Positions 18,328 through 27,333 of a stretch of DNA of 64,000 nt are shown here, piece after piece (the stretch's first letter is position 1; every line of letters begins with the position of its first letter). The DNA lies in contig QBMK01000001.1 of assembly GCA_003249035.1 (NCBI GenBank), positions 1 through 64,000 of the forward strand. Reading direction: 5' to 3'. The notes under the pieces are model-generated. The model ran no database searches. It was not told the DNA's origin and worked only from the letters and a program-made list of their open reading frames with translations. A program made the translations under genes and the position numbers. The stretch comes from Pseudanabaena sp. (GTDB taxonomy: Bacteria; Cyanobacteriota; Cyanobacteriia; Pseudanabaenales; Pseudanabaenaceae).

Positions 18328-19470
18328 ATGCAAATATACCTAGACCATGGAGCTACAACCCCTACGCGTCACGAAGTCATCGACTTGATGGCGGAAGTGC
18401 TGCGATCGCAATGGGGAAATCCCTCTAGTCTGCATTGGTGGGGCGAACGCTCAACTATGACGATCGAGAGATCTCGCTTACAGGTGGCTAGTTTGATTAA
18501 CGCCGATCCTGAAGGTATTATTTTCACGTCGGGTGGAACAGAGTCAGACAATATGGTGATGATGGGAATTGCAAGGCAATACCGCACACCACAGCATATG
18601 GTTATTTCCTCGGTTGAGCACTCGGCAGTAAGATTACCAGCCCATTATCTAGAACAACATGGCTGGGAAATTACGCGGTTACCTGTCGATCGGCAAGGGC
18701 GCATAAATCCAAAGGATCTTGCCAGAGCTCTCCGCCCTAATACCGTACTTGTATCGATCATCACTGCCCAAAATGAAGTGGGGACGATTCAACCGATTGA
18801 GAAACTAGGGCAAATTTGTCGTAATGCTGATGTGCTGTTCCATACTGACGCAGTACAAGCGATCGGCAAGATGTCTATTGATGTGCAAGCTTTACCGATT
18901 GATCTTCTTTCGCTATCTGCACATAAGTTCTATGGCGCTCAGGGCATTGGAGCAATATATATCAATCCTCTAACGACTAAGAAGCGATCTCTTATCCCGT
19001 TAATTCAGGGTGGTGGACAAGAACGAGGCTATCGTTCGGGCACACAGGCAGTTGCGGCAATCGCAGGTTTAGGTTTAGCCGCCGAGCTTGCTGAAAAAGA
19101 ACTACCGTTAGAATCTCTACGTTTAGCCAAGTTGCGCGATCGCTTATACCTATTGCTCGCCGACATACCCGATCTGCTTCCCACTGGCATGATGGGAGGC
19201 GATAGGCTACCTCACCATCTTAGTTTTTATCATCAGTATATTGATGGTCGCCATCTTGTGCGCGAAATGAATTTTGCTGGTATTGCCATTAGCTCTGGTT
19301 CGGCATGTAGTAGCGGTGCGATCGAGCCAAGCTCAATATTATTGGAAATGGGATATTCGCAATTAGAAGCCCAAAATAGTATTCGTCTTACCTTTGGCAA
19401 ATCCAACACTGATGCCGATATTGAATGGACATCTGTAGTCATACACCAAATTCTTAGTCGCCAATCGTAA
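18328..19470 (+). CDS. Cysteine desulfurase (IscS/NifS-type)
   Basis: A 380-residue PLP enzyme of the class V aminotransferase fold that mobilises sulfur from cysteine for Fe-S clusters and thio-modification. MQIYLDHGATTPTR opens the protein. SSVEHSAVRLPA gives the PLP-stacking His, HTDAVQAIGK the Asp, and SLSAHKFYGAQGIGA the Schiff-base Lys. SSGSACSSG carries the catalytic Cys. Length and motifs fit the IscS/NifS group, not SufS. No iscU, nifU or sufE lies beside it. MITE-like repeats flank it on both sides. Confidence 0.92.
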   Translation: MQIYLDHGATTPTRHEVIDLMAEVLRSQWGNPSSLHWWGERSTMTIERSRLQVASLINADPEGIIFTSGGTESDNMVMMGIARQYRTPQHMVISSVEHSAVRLPAHYLEQHGWEITRLPVDRQGRINPKDLARALRPNTVLVSIITAQNEVGTIQPIEKLGQICRNADVLFHTDAVQAIGKMSIDVQALPIDLLSLSAHKFYGAQGIGAIYINPLTTKKRSLIPLIQGGGQERGYRSGTQAVAAIAGLGLAAELAEKELPLESLRLAKLRDRLYLLLADIPDLLPTGMMGGDRLPHHLSFYHQYIDGRHLVREMNFAGIAISSGSACSSGAIEPSSILLEMGYSQLEAQNSIRLTFGKSNTDADIEWTSVVIHQILSRQS

Positions 19471-19490
19471 GGATAATTAACCCATGGATT

Positions 19491-19527
19491 TTGATCTCAA
19501 AAGTCAAAATTCATGGGTGACGCAACG
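19491..19527. terminator. Hairpin after the cysteine desulfurase gene
   Basis: CCCATGGATTTTGA pairs with TCAAAATTCATGGG, with one mismatch, 20 nt after the stop. There is no T-run. It may serve as an mRNA 3' end. Confidence 0.45.
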
Positions 19528-19545
19528 TCTAAACCCTAGATTGAA

Positions 19546-19652
19546 TAATACCAAAACACAAAATGGCTACGCCATTTTATGTTTTTAACACCCTTACTGA
19601 GTTTGGTTTTCAATTCACAAAAGTGTCGTCACACTTTTGTGAATTGGGATAA
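19546..19652 (+). repeat. MITE-like interspersed repeat, copy 3
   Basis: Best-preserved copy: TAATACCAAAACAC end, AAAATGGC/GCCATTTT arm, AACACCCTTACTGAGTTTGG, a near-perfect AATTCACAAAAGTGT/ACACTTTTGTGAATT hairpin, and GGGATAA at the end. It sits between two convergent genes. Confidence 0.75.
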
Positions 19653-19675
19653 GGTAGGACTTTGCGGAGACTTTT

Positions 19676-20065
19676 TTAAGGAACGACTAACACAGGACAT
19701 GGCGAAAGATTAATCACTTTTTGGCTCACACTGCTGCCATCAGGATGTTCCTCAGTCAAGCTCATTCCCCGCGAACCCATCACAATTAAGTCAGCATTAA
19801 TTTCATCGGCAAAATCACAAATAACAAAAGCAGTTTTACCCTCAGCTATTTTGCTCTTAATGGCAATGCCAACTTCCGCAAAGTGAGTCTCAACTTCTTT
19901 GATAAGATCTTGAGATGAAGCGCGATCGCTATCAGTGGCATCATGGTCAGCAACCGACAGGACATATAGCTGCGAATGATATTTTTGAATAAGATCGACC
20001 ACTATAGCTACAGCTTGGCGGGTTTCTTGACTTCTGTTTAAAGGAAATAAAACAGTTTTAAACAT
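19676..20065 (-). CDS. Universal stress protein (UspA family)
   Basis: A 129-residue single-domain Usp. It starts MFKTVLFPLNRSQETR. The C-terminal ATP-binding signature is VMGSRGMSLTEEHPDGSS followed by a CPVLVVP end strand, consistent with an ATP-binding Usp though the spacing after GSRG is slightly unusual. The role is a stress response in the general sense. Monocistronic on the minus strand. Confidence 0.88.
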   Translation of the reverse strand: MFKTVLFPLNRSQETRQAVAIVVDLIQKYHSQLYVLSVADHDATDSDRASSQDLIKEVETHFAEVGIAIKSKIAEGKTAFVICDFADEINADLIVMGSRGMSLTEEHPDGSSVSQKVINLSPCPVLVVP

Positions 20066-20337
20066 AATTCCTACCTAGCACTGTAATTCGGATATTAGAT
20101 TATGAATTCAAGAATTTTTTTCTTAACTCTATTGTAATGAGCAAAAGAGCCTGACAAGATTTAAATTTCTTAATTTTTAACATGCAATCCTTAATAAAGG
20201 GGACTAGAGGTTATCGGTAGAGCATCTACCTTCATTTTTTGCCGCGATCTCGCTTAACAAACTGCAGACCTTACTACATCAGTGCTAACATTGCGAGATA
20301 TATAACGAGAAAAAGTCAAAACGGAAGTAGATTATAG

Positions 20338-22485
20338 ATGGAAGCCGTAACAAAAATTATCCCTTTTTATGGCAGGGAAATTAAATTAAGAATTGGCACG
20401 TTTGCACCTCAAGCTGGCGGCTCAGTATTAGTCCAGTGTGGTGAGACGGCAATATTAGTGACAGCGACCAGAGGTCCTGCTCGTGACGGTGTAGATTTTG
20501 TGCCCCTGCTTGTTGATTATGAAGAGCGTCTATATGCAGCAGGTCGCATTCCAGGTGGATTCTTGCGCCGTGAAGGTCGTCCCCCCGAAAAGGCAACTCT
20601 CACTTGTCGCTTAATCGATCGCCCCATGCGACCTTTGTTCCCCAATTGGTTGCGTGATGACGTGCAGATTGTTGCCACCACCATGGCGATCGATGAAAAA
20701 TCACCACCCGATGTCTTAGCCGTAACTGGTGCATCGATCGCAGCGCTAATTGCTGGACTGCCCTTTATGGGACCAATGGCGGGTGTGCGTGTTGGTTTGG
20801 TGGGTGATGAATTTATCATTAACCCCACTTACGCTGAAGTGGAAGCAGGTGACCTTGACCTAGTGGTTGCGGGAACTGCTGAAGGCATCATCATGGTTGA
20901 AGCTGGCGCAAATCAATTGCCAGAAGCCGACATGATCGAAGCGATCGACTTTGGTTATGAAGCCGTACTAGAACTGATCAAAGCTCAAATTGATTTGCTA
21001 CAAGAGTTAGGGATTGCTCTGCCAGAAATAGTCAATCCCGAAACCGATCCCACTTTAGAAAACTTTATTGCCAATACGGTCAAAGATAAAGTTGCTCAAG
21101 TTGTGGCAAGTTGTGAAAAAGATCGCAATGTGCGCGACGCGAACCTCGATGCTATTAAAGCTGAGCTTTTAGCTGCGATCGCGGCTTTACCCGATGAAGA
21201 TCCTGTAAAACTGGTCGCTGACAAAAAAGTGATTAGCGCTACTTACAAGGAACTCACCAAAAAGCTGATGCGCCTTCAAGTAATTGAGCAAAGCGTTCGT
21301 ATTGACGGACGCAAACTTGACGAAGTTCGCCCCATCTGGACAGAAGTAAGTGTCATTCCTCGCGTCCATGGTAGTGGGCTGTTTAATCGTGGTTTGACCC
21401 AAGTTTTGACGATCGCCACCCTTGGTACACCCGGTGATGCACAAGAAATGGACGATTTGCATCCTGACGCGAAGAAGCGTTATATGCACCACTACAACTT
21501 CCCGCCCTACTCGGTTGGTGAAGCTAGACCAATGCGATCGGCTGGTCGTCGCGAAATTGGTCACGGCGCATTAGCAGAACGCGCTCTTTTACCTGTCTTA
21601 CCACCCAAGTCAGAATTCCCCTATGTTCTGCGGCTAGTATCGGAAGTTTTGTCTTCCAATGGCTCGACCTCAATGGGTTCTGTCTGTGGTTCGACTCTTG
21701 CGTTGATGGATGCGGGTGTTCCAATCTCCAAGCCTGTAAGCGGTGTAGCGATGGGCTTGATCAAAGAAGGCGATGAAGTTCGTATTCTCACTGACATTCA
21801 AGGTATTGAAGATTTCCTTGGCGACATGGACTTCAAGGTTGCGGGCACAGACACAGGCATCACCGCTCTGCAAATGGACATGAAGATTACTAGCATCTCC
21901 ATGGATACAGTCCGTGCTGCCGTAATGCAAGCTAAGACTGGTCGCGCTCACATCATGGGCAAGATGCTGGAATTACTCTCTGCCCCTAGACCTCAGCTTT
22001 CTCCCTATGCACCACGATTGCTCACGATTCGTATCGATCCTGAACAAATCGGCATGATCATTGGACCTGGTGGGAAGAACATTAAGGGCATCACTGAGGA
22101 GACTGGAGCCAAGATCGATATTGAAGACGATGGTACAGTCATGATTTCTTCAATGAGTGGCGAAGGCGCACTCAAAGCCAAGCGCATCATCGAAAATATG
22201 ACCCGCCGTGTCGGTTCTGGTGATGTTTATCTCGGTCATGTGACAAGGATTATTCCGATTGGTGCATTTGTGGAGTTCCTACCTGGAAAGGAAGGAATGG
22301 TACATATTTCCCAGTTGGCGGAAGGGCGTGTGGGTAAAGTGGAAGATGAAGTTGCCGTTGGTGATGAAGTCTTGATTAAAATCCGCGAAGTTGATAATCG
22401 TGGACGCTTTAACTTAACTCGTCTGGGCATTCATCCCGACGAAGCCGCCGCCGCGCGTCTCGCTGCTGCTGCATCTGCCGAATAA
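20338..22485 (+). CDS. pnp: Polyribonucleotide nucleotidyltransferase (PNPase)
   Basis: A 715-residue PNPase, a phosphorolytic 3'-5' exoribonuclease and, in cyanobacteria, also the tail-adding polymerase. Domains in order: RNase PH-like 1 (about 15-145, with [20 protein letters not shown]), the helical linker, RNase PH-like 2 (about 310-545, [13 protein letters not shown]-type core near 438), KH ([18 protein letters not shown] near 565) and S1 ([20 protein letters not shown] near 625). rpsO is not adjacent. A strong terminator follows. Confidence 0.96.
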   Translation: MEAVTKIIPFYGREIKLRIGTFAPQAGGSVLVQCGETAILVTATRGPARDGVDFVPLLVDYEERLYAAGRIPGGFLRREGRPPEKATLTCRLIDRPMRPLFPNWLRDDVQIVATTMAIDEKSPPDVLAVTGASIAALIAGLPFMGPMAGVRVGLVGDEFIINPTYAEVEAGDLDLVVAGTAEGIIMVEAGANQLPEADMIEAIDFGYEAVLELIKAQIDLLQELGIALPEIVNPETDPTLENFIANTVKDKVAQVVASCEKDRNVRDANLDAIKAELLAAIAALPDEDPVKLVADKKVISATYKELTKKLMRLQVIEQSVRIDGRKLDEVRPIWTEVSVIPRVHGSGLFNRGLTQVLTIATLGTPGDAQEMDDLHPDAKKRYMHHYNFPPYSVGEARPMRSAGRREIGHGALAERALLPVLPPKSEFPYVLRLVSEVLSSNGSTSMGSVCGSTLALMDAGVPISKPVSGVAMGLIKEGDEVRILTDIQGIEDFLGDMDFKVAGTDTGITALQMDMKITSISMDTVRAAVMQAKTGRAHIMGKMLELLSAPRPQLSPYAPRLLTIRIDPEQIGMIIGPGGKNIKGITEETGAKIDIEDDGTVMISSMSGEGALKAKRIIENMTRRVGSGDVYLGHVTRIIPIGAFVEFLPGKEGMVHISQLAEGRVGKVEDEVAVGDEVLIKIREVDNRGRFNLTRLGIHPDEAAAARLAAAASAE

Positions 22486-22487
22486 AT

Positions 22488-22528
22488 AAAAAATAGGAGG
22501 ATGTGCAAAACACATCCTCCTATTTTTT
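22488..22528 (+). terminator. Terminator after pnp
   Basis: An 18-bp perfect stem AAAAAATAGGAGGATGTG/CACATCCTCCTATTTTTT with loop CAAAA starts 3 nt after the stop. It is symmetrical enough to work in both directions. Confidence 0.85.
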
Positions 22529-22549
22529 ATTTGTAGCTATAAGGGCATA

Positions 22550-22600
22550 AACCCCAAAAGAGAATTGCGGCGCTTTGCGCTGCAATTCTCTTTTGGGGTT
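22550..22600. repeat. Large intergenic palindrome (AACCCC type)
   Basis: A 24-bp stem with a single G-T wobble, outer part AACCCCAAAAGAG and inner part GCGGCGC TTT GCGCTGC. It lies 60 nt beyond the pnp terminator. It resembles the palindromes at 24776 and 27234 in having an A/C-rich outer end and a GCGGCGC core, but the middle of the stem is different. Confidence 0.65.
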
Positions 22601-22685
22601 CTAAATATTGCCGACCATACACAATAGTTTTGTGCTAGAAAGTAAAAAGCACTAAGTTAAAGAGCGTTTAGGGGAGGCTGGAATA

Positions 22686-23756
22686 ATGATTATTAAAGAA
22701 TTAGAGAATATTGAAAAAAGTGATAAATTTGAACAGGCGGGATACATTGCGGAATCTCAGTTAGCTTTTTATCTCAACCGAGAATTTAAAGATGATCCTC
22801 TGTTTCTAGTTTTCAATAATCTGCGTCTTGAAAAAGCTGGTGATGCTTGCCAGATCGATCATTTAGTACTTCATCGTTATGGAATGGTAATCATTGAGAG
22901 CAAGAGCGTTACAACTCGCGTTGAAGTAAATGAACTCGGAGAGTGGAAGCGTTGGTTTAATGCTTGGCAAGGAATGCCCTCGCCAATTTTGCAAGCTCAA
23001 CGTCAAGGAAAATTTCTCAAAGACTATTTAGAGGAGCATGTTGAAACGCTCCTGAATAAGAAACTTTTTGGTATGCAATCACATTTTGCGAAAATGCCAA
23101 TAGATGTATTGGTAGCAATTTCTGATTCTGGCATTATCAATCGCCCAAAAAATGACAAGCTTGATATTGTCTGTAAAGCCGATCAAATTTCAGATAAGGT
23201 CAAAGCGATCGCTACAGAATATCGAAAAAAAGATAGCTTATTAAGCCTTAGTTTGGAGATTCCTTATGAGCTAGCAAAGGATGAATTGCCAAGAATTAGT
23301 CAGTTTTTATTGACGCACCACAAACCAGCGAAAATTAAGGGAGCTTCAATCAATACAAATGTTAAACCAACAAATAATCCACCTCAATCCATTTCAGAGA
23401 GTGAAGTTCCTCCAGCCTCGAACCAGATCGCAGCAGTCAAACCAATAGCACCGCAGAAAAAGATTATTTCCGCCGTTCCTAGCGATACTCAGAAACCAGA
23501 CATTAAACCTAAGCCCATCTTCGAATCCGTGAAGCTAGCTTCAACAAGCACTTGCTCTCATTGCCAAAGCTCAAATTTGACATTGCTATACGTTCATAGT
23601 TATTTCTTTAAATGTAACGATTGTGGCAAGAATACGGCGATCAAAAATATTTGTTCTTCCTGTGGCGATCGCGAAAAAATCAGAAAAAGTGGCTTACAGT
23701 TTTTTTGTGAATGTGAAAAATGCGGTACTTCAAAGTTGTTTCATACTAATCCCTAA
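22686..23756 (+). CDS. NERD-domain protein with C-terminal zinc-ribbon-like region
   Basis: A 356-residue protein. Residues about 20-130 form a NERD (nuclease-related) domain of the PD-(D/E)XK superfamily, with AESQLAFYL, then QIDHLVLHRYGMVIIESKS giving the D...ExK set. A low-complexity proline-rich linker (about 215-285) follows. The C-terminus has CxxC pairs (STCSHCQ, FKCNDCGK, NICSSCGD, CECEKCGT), as in topoisomerase I-type zinc ribbons. The architecture suggests nucleic acid binding and cleavage; the substrate is unknown. It has a good GGGGAGG site and stands alone. Confidence 0.78.
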   Translation: MIIKELENIEKSDKFEQAGYIAESQLAFYLNREFKDDPLFLVFNNLRLEKAGDACQIDHLVLHRYGMVIIESKSVTTRVEVNELGEWKRWFNAWQGMPSPILQAQRQGKFLKDYLEEHVETLLNKKLFGMQSHFAKMPIDVLVAISDSGIINRPKNDKLDIVCKADQISDKVKAIATEYRKKDSLLSLSLEIPYELAKDELPRISQFLLTHHKPAKIKGASINTNVKPTNNPPQSISESEVPPASNQIAAVKPIAPQKKIISAVPSDTQKPDIKPKPIFESVKLASTSTCSHCQSSNLTLLYVHSYFFKCNDCGKNTAIKNICSSCGDREKIRKSGLQFFCECEKCGTSKLFHTNP

Positions 23757-23788
23757 ATTAGTAGGGGAATGATTCATTTGCTTCTTCT

Positions 23789-24712
23789 TTAAAGCTCATT
23801 TCCGAGCCAAATTCTTAATCCCCACATTGCAGCCAACAGAACCAGCAAAATAATATCTCGTGGTAAAAATTTGAGAGGATTCCAAACTACAATGTGAGTA
23901 TTGGGAGTAGTAAAGCCCCTTACTTGCATGGCACTAGCTGTCTGCTCGGCTCGGATGAAGAGATTGTCGATCAGACGCTCTGCAAGAATTAACCAGATTT
24001 GAGTGGTACGTTTAAAACCAAGTCTTTTCCAATTAATCGAACGAGTCCGCATCGCTCTTCCGAGATTCTGTACTTCTTCTAAAACCAAAGGCACAAAACG
24101 GAGTGCAAGGGTTAATGTAAGGACGATTTCAACAACTGGAACTTTTAGCGCTTTTAACGGAGAAAAAATTGAAGCTAGGGCGGCAGTAATTTCTTCAGGA
24201 GCAGTGACAAGCAAAAATAGAGTTGGCGCATAGAGATATGTAAAAATTAACGTACATACTCGCACACCCAAATCCAAAGATCTACGAGTAATGGTGATGC
24301 TGCCAGCTCTCCAAACCACATAACTATAGGGAGTTGGTTGAGGTAACTTAAGTGTCAAAGTAGGAGAGCTTTGCACCTTGTCAGGTGTGATATTTACTTC
24401 AGGGATCGGGCGACGTGGCTGAATAGTTGCATTAAAACCATCTGGGGAAATGGTCGCGATCGCAAAAGTCATAAAGGCAAGCAGTAACAAAATCCCCATT
24501 TGCTGTTTCCAAACTCGCATCGGAATTTGTGAAGCTAGGGTCAGGACAATTAGTAAGACTGAGATCGCCACACGCCACAGCCCATTAGCTTGAATCGGCG
24601 ATAGTAATAACGTAAGTAGTCCAAAGAGTTTGATGCGTGGATCGATTCGATGTAGCCATGTAATCGGCTGTTCGAGGTAAAGTCCGATGGGAAGCGATCG
24701 CAGTATATCCAC
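23789..24712 (-). CDS. CbiQ/EcfT-type energy-coupling factor transmembrane protein
   Basis: A 307-residue integral membrane protein, the T component of ECF vitamin or metal transporters. The N-terminal HRIDPRIKLFGLLTLLL is characteristic. There are about five to six hydrophobic segments and two short arginine motifs in coupling helices (LGRAMRTRS and SAMQVRGF), which contact the ATPases in EcfT. A hydrophilic insert with many prolines lies at about 85-120. No EcfA or S component is nearby, so it may serve several S components. The transported substrate cannot be read from this sequence. Confidence 0.85.
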   Translation of the reverse strand: MDILRSLPIGLYLEQPITWLHRIDPRIKLFGLLTLLLSPIQANGLWRVAISVLLIVLTLASQIPMRVWKQQMGILLLLAFMTFAIATISPDGFNATIQPRRPIPEVNITPDKVQSSPTLTLKLPQPTPYSYVVWRAGSITITRRSLDLGVRVCTLIFTYLYAPTLFLLVTAPEEITAALASIFSPLKALKVPVVEIVLTLTLALRFVPLVLEEVQNLGRAMRTRSINWKRLGFKRTTQIWLILAERLIDNLFIRAEQTASAMQVRGFTTPNTHIVVWNPLKFLPRDIILLVLLAAMWGLRIWLGNEL

Positions 24713-24775
24713 TATGTTCTGATATTTCTCGGAAATTTAATTCTGGCAATTTACAATATAGCAAAGATTAAACCC

Positions 24776-24814
24776 AGAAATGAGATGCGGCGCTTCGCGT
24801 CGCATCTCATTTCT
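24776..24814. terminator. Palindrome at the 3' end of the molybdopterin oxidoreductase gene
   Basis: A 14-bp stem AGAAATGAGATGCG/CGCATCTCATTTCT around GCGCTTCGCGT. On the minus strand it starts immediately after the stop codon of the gene at 24815, so it probably forms its transcript end. Confidence 0.65.
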
Positions 24815-27097
24815 TTAGAGAGTGCTGTTAGCAGAATAAACAGCGACAGGAACGCGCTTAAACGCGGGTGTGCCACAACGCTCATCAATGGGAGCGCGAA
24901 AAATAGCATTGACTTCAGGATAAAACATCAGCGCTGAACCTTCACGAATTGATCCATAGATAATTTCCACATTTTCCATTTTGCCTGCATTTCCTTTCAC
25001 AGTGACAGTTTGATGCTCTTGAAACCCTGCGCGATCGCCATCGCTACGATTCATCAAAATGCAATTGCGATGAGGCATCCCACGATAATAATCACCATCT
25101 TTATAAACAACAGTATTATGTTGTGAATAACTGCGACCAGTGCCAAGGACAAGCACGATCGCTTTGATATGCTGAGGTATATCAAAACTAGAAAGAGTCG
25201 GTAAATCGAGCTTTGGCAAGGGTGTGACAAACATATGCGCTTTACCCGATGCGGTGGGAAATTTGGGCGTATGGAAGACTCGATTAGCGATGGTAAATTC
25301 TTGATTGCTCCGATCGATTTCGCCAATTTTCTCGTAATCTGGAATGGTCTTGGCGATCAACTGACGGATATATTTTGTGTCTTGTAGCGATCTCCAATTG
25401 ACAACATCGTCACTATGCAAGCGATCGGCAAGTTCTGTTAGAAATTCAACTTCTGAGATTAATTCTGTCCCTTCCCTCTCACTGAGATGGGATTTTCCCT
25501 CATCATTTAGGCGAACAAAATTATTGCCAGATTCAGTCGTGGTCTTGTGGGGATTTTCAAAACGAGCTAAGACAGGCAGAATTAAGGTGTTCTCTTTAGC
25601 CAGTCCATGAAAATGTCCGAGGTTAGGCTTTGTAGAAATATAAATAACGGTTTCAATATTACCAAGAGCACGTTTAGCTTGAGTTAAATCAGGATTTGCG
25701 GCGTAGATATTGCCACCAAGACAGAGCAATGTATCGATCTTATTGCGATCGCTTGCTTCGATCAGAGCGCGAGTATCATAGCCTTGAACTCGACTGAGAG
25801 GTCGTTGTAATAGTTTCTCTAAAGCCTGCATAATCTCTTCTTTGAGGAGAATTGTCACCCCCATCGAACCAAATCCCTGCACATTAGAATGTCCACGAAT
25901 CGGCATTGTTCCTGCACCTTCTTTGCCCGCATTACCAGTCAAGAGCGCAGTATTGGCAATACTAAACACATTATCCACGGCATTTGAATGTTGCGTAATG
26001 CCCATCGCCCAAGCAAAGATCACCCGTTGAGAAGTGCCAATCATCTTGGCAGCGATTTCGATTTCCTCGCGTGAGACTCCACAAGTATTTAGAATCTCTA
26101 ACCAATCTAGCGATCGCACATGCTCAATTACTACTTCCCAATCCTCGGTATATTGTTTGAGAAAGTCATAATTAACGAGTCCATTCTCAATTAGAGCCTT
26201 TTGAATTCCCAGAAATACAGCCGTATCGCTACCTGAAATTGGCTGAATATAGTGAGAAGAAATATCTGAGCCTTTGAGAAAAGATTTAATCGGATAAGCA
26301 GGAGAAGCGAATTTAATTAAGCCAACTTCGATCAGAGGATTGATAACAATCACTTTACCGCCGCGATCGCGCAGTTGAATCAATTCATTCATCAAGCGAG
26401 GATGATTTGCAGGTGCATTGGAGCCAATCAGTACGATACAATCGCTTTGCTTGAGATCGGAGAGGCTAACCATTGACGTACCAGAGCCAAACATTTGCTT
26501 TAATCCAACGGTCGATGGCGCATGGCAGAGATCGGAGCAGTCAGCAAGGTTATTCGAGCCAAGCGATCGCATTAGCAATTGCAACAGATAGGCGGCTTCA
26601 TTCGATGAGCGTCCCGAACTATAGGAAGCAAGACGTTCAGGAGCTTTCTGAAAAGCTTGAGTGACAATTTCGTATACATCTGTCCATGAGATTCGTTCGT
26701 AGCGATCGTTATTAGCCCGTTTAATCACTGGGAAACTCAAACGGCCTAAGCAATCGGCTGACCTTGAGCTTAGTTTTTGTAATTCAGATATTGGGTAACG
26801 CTCAAAGAAATGCTTAGGAATTGGCTCCATTAACTCTGATGCGATCGCTTCGACACTTTTAGCACAGCGCTGCAAATTCTCTTCATCCTCATTCTGAAAT
26901 CCGCCTTTTTGTCCGCCTGTTCCCCATGCACAAGATAAACAAGCGCTCTTATGCAACAGAGTTTTCCAAAGCAATCCACCCTTCGGATCAACTGTCTTTT
27001 CTGCCCAATAACCAATTATTGGCAATCCTCCGCCCATCTGCGGTTGATTACCATTTGTCGATGATCTTGTTGTCTCCGAAGGGTTAAAGTCAGCCAT
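24815..27097 (-). CDS. FdhF/YdeP-family molybdopterin oxidoreductase
   Basis: About 760 residues. The N-terminal SACLSCAWGTGG segment holds cysteines expected to bind an iron-sulfur cluster. The molybdopterin core follows (ERISWTDVYEIVTQAF, SYSSGRSSNEAAYLLQ, GSNAPANHPRLMNEL, NTALLTGNAGKEGAGTMPIRGHSNVQG). A dinucleotide-binding C-terminal domain ends SANSTL. This resembles the FdhF/YdeP group (formate-dehydrogenase-like), whose substrate is often unknown. It has no adjacent fdhD or electron-transfer subunit. The ATG at 27097 is preferred; the frame stays open to a TTG at 27142. Confidence 0.85.
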   Translation of the reverse strand: MADFNPSETTRSSTNGNQPQMGGGLPIIGYWAEKTVDPKGGLLWKTLLHKSACLSCAWGTGGQKGGFQNEDEENLQRCAKSVEAIASELMEPIPKHFFERYPISELQKLSSRSADCLGRLSFPVIKRANNDRYERISWTDVYEIVTQAFQKAPERLASYSSGRSSNEAAYLLQLLMRSLGSNNLADCSDLCHAPSTVGLKQMFGSGTSMVSLSDLKQSDCIVLIGSNAPANHPRLMNELIQLRDRGGKVIVINPLIEVGLIKFASPAYPIKSFLKGSDISSHYIQPISGSDTAVFLGIQKALIENGLVNYDFLKQYTEDWEVVIEHVRSLDWLEILNTCGVSREEIEIAAKMIGTSQRVIFAWAMGITQHSNAVDNVFSIANTALLTGNAGKEGAGTMPIRGHSNVQGFGSMGVTILLKEEIMQALEKLLQRPLSRVQGYDTRALIEASDRNKIDTLLCLGGNIYAANPDLTQAKRALGNIETVIYISTKPNLGHFHGLAKENTLILPVLARFENPHKTTTESGNNFVRLNDEGKSHLSEREGTELISEVEFLTELADRLHSDDVVNWRSLQDTKYIRQLIAKTIPDYEKIGEIDRSNQEFTIANRVFHTPKFPTASGKAHMFVTPLPKLDLPTLSSFDIPQHIKAIVLVLGTGRSYSQHNTVVYKDGDYYRGMPHRNCILMNRSDGDRAGFQEHQTVTVKGNAGKMENVEIIYGSIREGSALMFYPEVNAIFRAPIDERCGTPAFKRVPVAVYSANSTL

Positions 27098-27233
27098 GTC
27101 GTTTGCGAAAAATTTGTAGCTCAGAAATCTTACATTTATCAAGCAATGCTAACTCTAATAATAACAGTGCTATTTCTTAGAGTTGTTACGAAGCTGCTAT
27201 AACAAGATTTGATATAAGAACCTCTGCATAATT

Positions 27234-27286
27234 AAACCCCAAGATCTGTACCGCCCGCATATTGGGCGGTACAGATCTTGGGGTTT
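27234..27286. repeat. 23-bp perfect palindrome (AAACCCC type)
   Basis: AAACCCCAAGATCTGTACCGCCC pairs perfectly with its reverse complement around GCATATT. It lies between the kinase gene end and the oxidoreductase gene start. The sequence just before it (ACCTCTGCATAATTA) resembles the flank of the palindromes at 30092 and 50641. Confidence 0.6.
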
Positions 27287-27333
27287 TGTATTAAATTGTG
27301 ATTAGGTACTGAGCTATCAGTTACAGCGAAATG

